In this document: positions 9,401-20,200 of the stretch, one piece after another
Layout of the letters: each line of letters starts with the position of its first letter
Numbering within the stretch: position 1 is the first letter of the stretch
Origin: Ochromonas danica
Taxonomy: Eukaryota; Sar; Chrysophyceae; Chromulinales; Chromulinaceae
Direction of reading: 5' to 3'
Assembly (NCBI GenBank): GCA_015146655.1
Contig: VKHL01000067.1
Location: 1 to 64,000, forward strand
Length of the DNA: 64,000 nt
The notes under the pieces: generated by a model
Databases searched by the model: none
Told to the model about the DNA's origin: nothing
Seen by the model: only the letters and a program-made list of their open reading frames with translations
Program-made: the position numbers and the translations under genes

Positions 9401-12400
9401 CGCTGCATCCACACGATTCAAAGCCATCTTGGAGGCTACTTCCAAGATCGTACTGCTATCGAGTGCTGTGATAGGAACCTTCGGACGAAGCTTCATTACG
9501 CTTCTGGATGGTTCTGTTTCAGTGTTTTCAGCTGTTGGTTTCCTTGTTGCTGTTGTGCGGGTGCTTATCGAAGTGTATACTGACGGGGCGTTACCGCTAG
9601 GGATAGTCTTAGCCTTTGGGGCTTGTTCGCCTGCTGAAGCTACCTTGGGTCTACTTGCAACTGTAGAAGTTTGAGGCGCTGCCGCGATAGTAGCTGAAGG
9701 ACGAGGTGGGATCTCTTTCTTTTGCTCCACTTCGTCATCGCTGTCTTCCACAGTCAAGAGAAGAGCCTTCACTTCGTCGATTTTCTTTTCTATTTCGTCA
9801 CAGAGCAGGTATTGTTTCTTGCTTAGAGCATCTTTAGAGTCCTTTTCAAGTTGCAAGAGCTGCTTCTTGAGATCTGCTTTTGATGGCAGTTTACTCAAAG
9901 CAATTTGCAAGGTTTCGAGTTCGGAATTCAACTGCTCGCAAAGTTGGTATTGCTTTTGCTTGACCGCAGCGGCGATTTTGGCCTCATGCTCATCAATTAA
10001 TTTGAGTAGTTCCTTCCTCGTCCATTGCTTCTCTTCGGCTTCAGGCACAGAAGCAGCCGTCGCTTCCTTCGCAGGCTCTTTGACTTCCTCAACGATCTTA
10101 TCGGAGGACTCATTTCCAGGCTTTGATTGAAGGTGACGCAGGGATTCAATGTGAATATGAAGCTTCGCCATCTCCAGGAAGTCTGTCGTCTTCAGACAAT
10201 TTTCAAAATCTGCCGTCAAACGAACGATTTTTGCGGCGACTTCGCTCTCCGTGAGAGCCTTCTCGCTTAAAAGAGCCTCAACCCCGTCAAGTTCCAACTG
10301 GATATTGCTGCAGGCGTCAAACTGCTTCGCCAACAGAGCAGCAGATAAGTCACTTTCCAAGGAAGCCTTGCGGGCTTTCAGCTCTTCTACCGTCAAGTTG
10401 CCCGCCTTGTTCTTTTGTTTCAAGTCATTCAATTGCTTCTCCAAAAGGAGCAGCTTGTTTTGAAGCTCACTACAGACTTTAAACTGTTTGCTGTCCATAG
10501 CCTTTTTCAGATCCGCTTGCACAGTCTCGATCGACTGGCTCACTTCTTCAACAGTTGGGAACTGGGAGCGGAGATTCTCTAAGCGAGTTAGTAGACTAAC
10601 CAACTGCTCCGCATATTTGGAATCTTTTCTTGCATAGTAATCAAGAGCAAACTTGACTTCAAGGTAAAAGAGTTCGACATCTTCGCGACTTTCCGGCGAG
10701 CGAAGAGGAAGACCAATGCTCTCTCGAACTTCCAGAATTAGCGAAATCGACTGTTCTAAATGTGCGCAGAGCTCAAACTGTCTTTCCGCAAACGCCGTTG
10801 CCAACTCTTGGTGCATTCTGAGTAGATGCACAGTAAGTTCATCATAGCCCAGCTTGCAGTAGGGATTCATATTTTTTCGAACGCGGATTCTGGCCAGCTT
10901 TCCTCTCATCACACTCTGAATAGCGACAACGTTCTGCAGCTGTGCTCGGAAAAGACGAACACACTTCAGTCTACGACAAAGGGACTGAATCAATACCACA
11001 GAACGCCGTAGCTTCCGAAATCTGGAGCGAGCTGCAAATCCTCGAATCACTGCCTGAAGATGTGTTGCTTTCTTCCTCTTGAGAATCTTCACAAAGAAAC
11101 GTTGAAGAACGCGTACCGAGAGACACCATCTCAGCCATAGCAACTGATCTAATTTGTCGCTAAGTTCACGCCTCAGGAAAATCTTGGTCGCGCCAACTTG
11201 CCAAGACTCATCGCTGACGGAGAACAGGCGAGATAGATGCTCCACAAGCTCCTTTAAGGTTCGTGACGAAGGATTCAAACAAGAAAACTTTTGGAAAAAA
11301 TCCTTGTGCTCAATTCGCAGAGCATATCCTTGTTGACGAATGCGGATGGTCTCCAACATTCCTGAATATTTGAGCTGGATCAAAGTCTCTATTCCATTGA
11401 AGAGATTGCCTTGTTTGAAGCAATTAGGCTTGATGCAACGAATAAAATGGGGCTCTGTTGTCTCAAGAATACTTTCCAATTGCTTCATGGAACCAACAAA
11501 TTGTTTGCTCACGCTGTCTTCCTTCAACTTACTCACAAAAGATGCTCGCGGAGGGACTTTCGCGGATGCGCCATTGGCACCGCCCATTTGATTGATGGAG
11601 GGCTTCCGCACCAATTTCGAGCTGTTGTTGGAGGAAGAGGCAGTATTAGCAGCCGCGGAGTTAGTAGCAGCTTGATTCGCGGCTTCATTGGCAGCGAAAT
11701 CATTCCAAATGATCTTCAACAGAGCGTTCTCGCTTTTGGAAAGAAGGTCTTTCAGATCGTTGTTCATGGCTTCTCTGTTCTTTTCCACAAACCCTTCGAT
11801 CTCGTAGAACACCTCTCCGGCGTAATGCAAGATGCCAAATCTCTGGTCAGAATTGAATCTGGGACAAACATAGTTGGCGTGGCGTGGCGCATTTGTGCTG
11901 CCACTGAAGGACATGTTGATTGCCGTGAGGAAGCCGCTGTTCGAATCCTGACGAATGTTGCTCGACGAGTCGTCTAAAGTCTGAAAAATGCCTGCTTTCC
12001 CTTGAGGTTTTCCATCAATGAGCTCAATACAGGCCAAGTTATCTTTGAAATCGATGTAGGACCAATCGATGCCTTCCAGCTGATACTCTGCTTGCTCGAT
12101 TTGAAAAATATGTTTGTTGAAGTGGTTTTGCATCTTTTCGTTCGCATAGTTGATCAACAGCTGCTCAAAGCTATTGAGATTCTCGAAGTTCTCGAAGCCA
12201 TAAATATCCAACAGTCCGATGAAACCTGCGCAAGAGATTGTTCATTGTTAGGAAATGCAGATGATGACGCAAAGAAGAAAGTAACACCTGAAGTTAGCTT
12301 GTCAGATGGATTAATCGTGTAGTTGATCTTGTCAACCAGCCAAGAGAACAGAAGCGAATAAATGCTCTTTGCCAAGGAGTTTTTCTTGTCCAAAGCCTGC

Positions 12401-13906
12401 GATTAGATTACGACGAGAGCGCATCCAGTCAGCACAAAACAATTTACTGGGCATATGGTGTTACTGACCTGATCGACTGTCTGGCTCTTGACAATCACAT
12501 TACCGTTCACATACATGTTTTGTTTGGTCAGACTGGTCACAATGTCGGCTGGATCCAGGCGAAGCAGTTCAGCCATGGCACTCAGAGCTTTGGCGCTATC
12601 TGGCGTCACATCATGGGCATTGTCTTCCACGTCAAGCTTTTGGAAAGAGATGTTTCCTAAGTGCAATATGCTGGCCAGCAAGCGAAAGATGCCAGTCTGA
12701 ATGCTCTCATCGTCTGTAATGCTGTTCAAGCATTCTGCAGTTCGCCTCCACTCTTCCTTATCAGAAACATTGGGAATGTCACTAGACAGCTTGGTTCCGC
12801 TAAGATATAGATAGGAATCGATCGATCTCTCCAGTCCGAGATAGCCCAAGAAGCTGTCGTCGCTTCCCTTCAGCAATTGGTAGAAGATGTGGAAGTTCCT
12901 TTCGCCTTCGATTTGCCGCACGAGACGAGTCTTTTCTAGTAAGTACTTCTCGATAGTAGCTCCAACGATCCTGCCGTTAGTGGAAAAATGGATTTTGATG
13001 AACTGCAAGAGACAGATTAGTTATTAGCTCAGCACCATAACCAAGCATGAAACAAGACTTTACCTTGCCAAACCTGGATGAATTGTCATTTCGTAGTGTT
13101 CTCGCGTTGCCAAAGGCCTCCAAGATGGGGTTAGAGTTCAGCACTTTCTGCTCCAACTGGCCGATGTGCGCGTGTTCTTCATTGCCGTCCACTTCAAAGA
13201 AACTCTCCAAGCGTCTGCTTTGAGCTGCAGCAATAAATGCCAGATAGCGCATCATCACTTTCGTAGCCTCGGTCTTCCCCGAACCTGACTCTCCAGAAAT
13301 GATGATGGACTGGCTCTTCGTCTTGTTGCTCGCGATGCCCTCCATCAGCGCGCGATAGCAAGCCTCCGCCACGGCAAACAAGTGAGGAGGAAGCTCGCCC
13401 AATTTCCTCGCGTGATACAGCTCTGTGGTTGTTTCATCGTAGAGTCCATCTATGATCTTGTAGGGATTCAAGCTGATGAGAATTGGTCCCACATTCGTGT
13501 AGATGTCATCCCTCGAGTAGCGCACGCGCAGAGTGTGGACGAGAGACATCTCTGAGAAGTCTCTGAGCTTTAAAATGTCATCTACGCCTTCATCGTCATC
13601 GGTTGTCACTTTGGTAGCTTCCGTCAGCTTCGTGAGCTCTCCGCCAGGCAGGCGGACAGTGAGGATGCCTCCTTCCTCCTTGATGATCGCAGCCGGGGCA
13701 TAGTAGTTTAGGCCGATCCAATCAGCATCTCGATTGGCCAAATCAGAGGAAAGGACTTTTGCAGGATCGAAGAAGACCGTGACCTCTTCTTTGCCTGTGA
13801 CGATGTCCACGGCAATCTTCTTGTTCGCGCCAGCCTTCGTTGGTTTCGGCCTCTTGTTATCAGCTTTCTGAGCCAACGATTTTATTGACTTTACGGACTT
13901 TGACAT
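3401..13906 (-). CDS. Tail-anchored myosin fused to UVR-like repeats, five CBS-CBS units and a PB1 domain
   Basis: Model: exons 13906-13064, 13002-12469, 12396-12288, 12225-3401; introns of 61, 72 and 62 bp, all GT-AG; 3436 aa. The splices restore SSRFGK-FIKIHF, TVDQ-ALDKK and LTSG-FIGLLDIYGFENF exactly as expected in a myosin head. The motor (about 80-845) has the P-loop GESGSGKTEATK, switch I NDNSSRFGK and switch II LDIYGFE, so it should bind ATP. IQ-like helices follow at about 850-950. At about 975-1310 lie about six UVR-like K-Q-[FY]-x-x-C-x-x-[LI] coiled repeats. Residues about 1405-3247 hold five units of four CBS motifs, normally sensors of adenine nucleotides. Then come a PB1 domain (about 3293-3377) and a C-terminal hydrophobic helix ending FARKR (about 3410-3436), a tail anchor. 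Plant and fungal CBSCBS-PB1 proteins have one such unit and no motor. An upstream in-frame ATG at 14077 exists; I prefer 13906. Confidence 0.86.
3970..9493. repeat. Tandem array of 1137-bp coding repeats (CBS units)
   Basis: Within the myosin gene, a 1137-bp (379-codon) unit is repeated about 4.9 times. The sequence AAGCTT recurs at 4940, 6077, 7214, 8351 and 9488, exactly 1137 bp apart. The first four units in protein order (9493-8357, 8356-7220, 7219-6083, 6082-4946) appear identical in all frames, so even silent sites match. The fifth (4945-about 3970) is identical over most of its length but has a block at about 4201-4411 that is clearly different, encoding a distinct third CBS motif, and it lacks the Ser-rich linker. 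Each unit encodes four CBS motifs (two Bateman modules), so the array holds about 20 CBS motifs. Confidence 0.95.
4201..4411 (-). other. Diverged CBS3 block inside the last repeat unit
   Basis: In the last unit the third CBS motif reads SIRESANVREASCLMVKY and VLGADEEVVGIVTPKDLL, where the other units have HSVVEGCTVRDAAQIM and VLGGRKGKDLVGILTPKDLL. Sequence on both sides is identical to the other copies. This mosaic looks like an old original copy overwritten on its flanks by conversion or unequal exchange. Confidence 0.85.
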
Positions 13907-14297
13907 CACCCAGAGGAGATGAAAACTCGATCCTTCAATGACGAACAGAGGCAACGACCGATTGGGTTGATGGTTCGAATTGTCCGTCACCCCCCAGCCC
14001 TTCCTCTCTCTTGTTAAGTTAAGTGACATTTCAACAGCAGAAAAGGAGCCCAACTCGACTTTCACCAAAGTCGACATTTAACATCTTCAACTGCCACATC
14101 AATCATGTCTATGACTATTAAATTACTGAATAGACTATAGCAGATAGCAGAGCGCAATTTAGAAAAAGTATTGACTCGCTTGCAGCTTAAATGGACAACA
14201 AAAGGGATTCATCATCTCCCTTGGCCACACGTGCTTATAAACACAAACCAAACTAGATCCACTATATACAGAACAACGAGTGAATGTTGTCAATCAA
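13907..14297. other. Intergenic region upstream of the myosin gene
   Basis: This 391-bp gap lies between the preferred myosin start and the 3' end of the BEACH gene, both on the minus strand. The motif TTAAGTTAA sits at 14014-14022, 108 bp upstream of the preferred myosin ATG at 13906. The myosin frame remains open to an ATG at 14077, so part of the gap could be coding if translation starts there. No other gene is seen. Confidence 0.5.
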
Positions 14298-17200
14298 CTA
14301 GATTGAGAGCATACCGATCTCGATCAATTGTCTGTGCAGCTTCCTTCTCAAGTACTCTGAATCCTAACAAAAGCGAGAAGAGAAGAGGAGAAAGAGGGTC
14401 AGAGCAGGAGGTAAGAGACGGAATAGAGCAGACCAGGAGACTATCATTACCTGGGCGAGAATGCGCACTTCACCATTATCCAGCCCCACCAGAAGATGCC
14501 TCTCGTTCGCTGTGAAGGCCAAGCTACGAATAGGGGCAGAGAAGGGCTCGAAATCTGGCTCATTGCTTCCGTCAATGACTGATTCCAGCCCTCTCCTGGC
14601 ACCAGTGCTCGCAATGGCCAGATTGTGGACCCATCGAATAACCACCAAGCCTCTCTCGCCACCTGTGAGAACTGTTCTGCCATCTTCAGACAGACACATG
14701 GCATGAATGCGCTCTCGCACCTGGATGAGCTTTAAGTAGCGTCCATTCTGCGTGTAGCTCGCCAAGATGTGTCCATCGTTGGAGAAAGCCACGATGTGGC
14801 CGTCTTTGGAGAGACCCAGCAAATGCACTCTGCACAATGCCTTCTCCAGTTGCTGAGCAGTGAACTGCTGCGATTGAGTATTTGCTTGTACCGCATGACG
14901 AGGGGTCATGGGAGATACCATACCATCCATGCTCATGCCAGCGATGCTTTTGCGCGAACCTTGTGATGGAGAGGCCTGCACTGAAGCAGTGTCAGTAATC
15001 GCCCCCACAATAATAGAGCGGATGTAGGACCCCTCTCGCAAAGAGTGAATCATAATGGTCCCATCATCTGACCCACTAACAATAAGATCTAGCTCTGCAT
15101 TCACCACAAGACAGTTTACAGTGTCATCATGGCCATAGAGGGTGTGGGCAGGAGTCGCATGCACAGGCTCTGTCTCTCGCTCGGGAAAGATCTCCCAGAC
15201 CGTCACAGTGCAATCCTTCGATCCCACGACAATCCAGTGTCGCCCAAAGTCAGAAGCTCCAGCAATGCAGGTGACCACCTCTCGATGGTGAGAAATAGAC
15301 TGAATAAGACGGCCCGTCTCAGCGAAAGTGACCTTGAAGGTGTTATCCCAGTGCCCACAACTAAAGATCAGCTTCAGCGGCCCCATGCAGTAAAATAGAT
15401 GAGAGCTCAAGTGATAATCAACTCTGTCGGCTTTGCGGTGATTAACTTTGCGAATCACCGTGGCTGGCGATTCCTTGAAATTTCCGCCGCTTTCACTCCC
15501 CGACTGGTCCACGGAAAACTGTGGGGTGGGTTGGAAATCCAGTTCTTCTTTGCCCTCATTCCTGCTCAACGGGCTAAATAATAGCTCATTGGAGGGCGTG
15601 GGGGTAGCTTTATCAATATCAGGCCAAGATGTACTGGCGACAGATGGAACTAGGAGCTTCATGGACGGCTTCAATGACATTGCTCTTGATGGACGTTTCT
15701 CTTCCGGCAATCTACCTCTCAGCTTTGTTTCTTCGTCTAAGTACTTCGATTTGTTTTGTCTCCCACCGATATCAAGTGAGGCGTAGGAAAAATGCGAAGA
15801 CAGATTGTCTAACAAGCTTGCATTCAACACAACTGCAGAGGCAAAGGGAACTCCCACCACCTTTTCCCTGCTCGCCGAAGTGTACGGCAGATAAGAAATC
15901 AATGAAGTACTAGAGCGCTGTCCCCCTTGACCACCTGTTTGAGTCACTGCAGTTTTGTCCAGCTTGATATTGAACGGGGGGATATGAGAAGGATTGCGCA
16001 TCTGAAACAGATGGTAGCCAAGCACGCGGTTCGTGTCAACTGTTATTAACCTCTCTGTTTCGCTGCAGGAGGCTAAAAATATAACTGGCACCTTCGAAAT
16101 CTTGTATTCTCCATAACAGAGGACGCGCTTTGGCTTTTCCAATGCTGCATCCTGGCTGTTGGTAATGGTATCAGCCCCCACTACAATGGATGCGATGGGC
16201 CAAAGAATATCCTCAACTTCAAGTAAGCTCTTGCGTCGAGGATGTTCCTTTTTGAACAATTGCAAAGGCGTTTGCCCATAGTTATCGATCTGCTGAATGG
16301 TTCGATCATAAAGATCACTGTCACTGGCTTTCATGGCGTCCAGATCAACAGCATCGGCGTAACTGAGATGGAAAAAGACGTTGCAGGCTTGTACAGCCTT
16401 CTCACTGCCGCCATTAAGATAAGGCGGTCGCTGTTTGCAACCAAAGATTAAATCTATCCAGTTATGTAGTTGGCTGCTAACATATTCGCTCTCCAAAGCA
16501 TCACGATGAATTCGAACGAAATCAACAGGATTTTTGCACCATCTGGGCAGAAGTACATCGTCTATAGTATCACCATCTTGGCGAGTACCCAGGCAGATAT
16601 GATTAATATTGCTCAGGAACTCTGGATTGCAAAAGAACTCAGGGATCAACTCTTTCACATCCTGGGTGTTCGTTGTGCAGCCATGAAATGTACTTCCGAT
16701 GTTATGGAAAAGTCGATCTGGACGGTCAAATTTTCCGTCTTGTAGCCAGACGTGATAAGAGGTGAAGGGCTCCATTCTGATCAAATACCACAGCACCATG
16801 GCTGAGGTGGAGTAGTGAGAGCCACAATTGTATGGGTAAATGCCTTCATCTTGTAGCTGCAAACTAGATTGATACTTCTCCATGAGAAGGTCCCTCTGGC
16901 TGTCAAGTTGAGCACCCATTGGCCGATCAAAGAGCCGATAGTTTTTAGGATCTCTTAGATCAATCTTGCTCGAAGTGTAGTTGGAGAGGACCCAAGGGAA
17001 GACAGGATATTGGGCAAGATCGTTATATGAGCGGCCAGCGATGAAATTCAAGAACATCAAATAGTCAAAGTTGGAAATCTTGCGAGCCACCCAAGCCTGA
17101 GTCAGAGTCAATCCAGAGGCTGTAAACACTCGACTGATCGCATTCTGAGGACGACCAGTAAAGATCATATTCAGATTGGGTGTCTTCATTCTTCGCACAA

Positions 17201-20200
17201 GAAAGGAATAAACTCGTTTGGCAGCATTGCTCTCAAACAAATTGAAGAAGAGACTGGTGCGATTTGTGAAGAACACCTCCAAAGCCACATAGCGGAGCTG
17301 ATAGTGGCGACGATACACTCCGGTGATATCGCTGCCAGACCAAGACATGGAGGGGAAGCATTGGCAGGCCCAAAGAAACTCATTGTTGCCTGTTTTGTTC
17401 TCAAAGTCATAGTCAGCCAACTCGCTGTGGCGCTGGAAAGACATCTTCAAGCGACTGACTTCCAGCTTGCCCGAGGTCTTCCCTCCAGAAGAATTTGTGG
17501 CAGGAGATATTATCTCTGCATCAATAGAGAGAACGTCAGAATCACCAGGAAGTATTGAGTCCATTGCGTGAGCATCCTCTCCTTGTGCGTCCTCCTCTCC
17601 GTCTGAAAAATCTTCGTCGTCCTTTTCATTTTCGTCCTCATTGGCCAAATGCCTCTTTTTGCTTCCTCCTGGAGTGATCGGTTTAAACTTCTTGAGATCA
17701 ATTTCAACCCATCCCCGAGGACTTGCATCGACCAACTCAGTATTATCATCACTCAAACTCTCAAACTTGCCAGAAGCTTTGAAAGAGGCTATGGTGTGGC
17801 GGGTGCCGAAGATGTTTCTCTTCAAGCGGAGCTTCAAATGGGTGTTGAGCTCATTGTCATCCAACGTCCAGTATATCTCTTTCTTGTGATCAACACTATA
17901 ACCCCATGGCCCGCGCTCGTTTGCCAATTGCGCAAAGAGTCGACTTCTCTTCATCTCAGCCCGACGATTATTTATCTCTTCAATACGCAACAGGGCAGTC
18001 AATCGATTCCATTCCAATTGATTTACCAATTCCACCACATCATTGGGCTGACCCGCGTTAACTTCTTGCCGAAGTGGACTAGGTAGCTTAGTTGAAAGTA
18101 TCTCGGAAGATAAAATTGAACTGGGAGCATCCGTACGGATTCCATCAACCAACAAACGACTCATTTCATCAACCATTATCAAGCAAAAGCAATCCAAGAA
18201 TTTAGCCGCTGCTTGCCACACAAAGCATTTGTTTGCTTGAGAAGACTCTTCCCCAAATCGAACACCGTGAGTAAATAAAACATCAACGAACTCTTGATCT
18301 GCGCAGAAGAAAACTTCTTTTCGTGGCGCTTCATCCATTTGCTTGCAAGCATCTTTGAATCGAAATGGGGGAACATTCTGACCACGCAAATTCACCATCA
18401 CGTTTAAGGCAGAATCAAGTTTGACTTGACTGCAATTTGCGTCGCCGTCTGAATCAAATGATGTGTGGCTGCTGATGGCATTGATAAGATCTTGCAACTC
18501 TTGAAGAGATTGTGTGAAGAGATGGCCAACGAAACTATTTTCACGGTCCAACAATCTCAACGAAGAGCTCATGCCCACTAAATGGAGCCTTTCGCATAAA
18601 AATATCCCTTTATTGGACGACTGCAAAGAGTTTAATATATGCTCATAAGCAGGTGCAAAGCATGCGCTCCAGTTGCCTTGAGGATGGAAGGTAACAAGAC
18701 TTCGATGGAACTGCATGAGAATGTGTAGAGCAAGGAGGAAAAGGAGACCGCGCAATTCTGTTTCGTCTTCTCTTGTTCGGCAACACGGTTTCAATGCATT
18801 TGGCATCTTCTTCCCATCTTCTACCACTGCCCGAAGCTCATTCTCTATTCCAACAAAAATATTTTGGCAATCGACGAACAAACCAGCAACAGAGAGGAAG
18901 GCCTTAATTAGAGTCCAATTGAAAACAATATGATGGTCTTTGCTTGAGGAATCGTCACGATAAAGATTCTCATAAATAAAGTCTACCTCAAGGAAATCAT
19001 CTTTTAATTTGCTTTTGACAAGAGGCAATAGCCCATCGATCCATATTTGGGACAACCCATTTTCCTTCTTCCAATTATCTGAATCATTGAACCAAACCAA
19101 ATGATCAAGAAGGGACAAACCAAACTTGCTTACGACCAACAGACCAGACTTGCTTATCGACAGGTTGCTCAGGTCCCAAACAGAAAAGGAAAGAATGACA
19201 ACACGAAACACCAAAAACAAAGCGCTTTTCTGGTAATCAGCGAATATATCGTGCAAAATAATCAAGGTCTCTCGAGCCGCTCCGCTATTATCGACTGCAG
19301 TTAAAGGTGGTTGCGAAGACCCATAAATGGCAGATCGATCGCTTTGCTTCAGTAAGGAGGCATAATGAATAAGCGAAGTCAATATTTCGACCGTGTGCAT
19401 TATACCGCCCACAGTGCACCAAGAGTTGGAAGTATCAGCGAGGTAGGTCGTGCTTTGAAGCCGCAATAACGACGCTAAATCAACAGCCCAACCCGAAATG
19501 GCAGCAATTTGAAGTGCGGTATCACGGTTAGACAATATTTTTGACATCCTTTCTAGAACCACATCGCCAAAGTTTTTCATGAGCATGGCATGAGAAGAAA
19601 GCAACCGGATGATGGTACAATAAATTGCGGGATAATAAACAGTATCACACTCAATACTAAAGTGCGATTTGAGAATAGGGGTCTCCATTTCACTTGGAAC
19701 GGCCAAAGTCCCATGCAAGATGTTGAATAATATCGACAATATCCAAGGTGCTAACTCTTCTTCATGCTCAGGTGGTATTCTGAGAAGCATCGCTTCACAT
19801 ATGAGTGGAATGTTTTTCTGTAAATCAGAAAATTCCACGAAGGCTCTGTCCGCCCGTGACGATGCTTCTAACAGAGCACCTGCAGGAGATCCCAGAGGCG
19901 ATTGGTGGTATGGCGAAGTAGGACTCTCTATGCCGACATGCATCCTGCCTATTTCACGATCATGCTGAGTGGTGATCGGTGCCAATCGTTGCGAAGGAGA
20001 AATTAGGGAGTAATAGCTGGAGCCGAGATTGGACGCAAAATGGGCTATTGTGCTCGTCAAATACATGACCGATCGTAAAACTTGGAGATTGTTTATCTCT
20101 AATAAACTCTGAAAACTCGACAGAGAATCCCTGAGAGTGAAAGGCAGAAGAATAGTTCTCCTCTTTTCTGGACCTGCAGTAAGGACCAGCAGATCATTTA

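Noticed and set aside
3970-9493. CRISPR array or satellite DNA
   Set aside because: Units are 1137 bp, continuous in one reading frame and encode CBS domains; there are no short direct repeats with unique spacers.
4006-9674. Many plus-strand open frames of 60-126 codons repeating every 1137 bp
   Set aside because: They are shadows of the CBS array on the opposite strand, repeat only because the coding unit repeats, and have no domain.
13907-14077. Myosin start at the upstream ATG 14077
   Set aside because: Possible but less likely: it adds 57 residues with no domain, and a shared upstream motif lies inside it. Kept only as an alternative.
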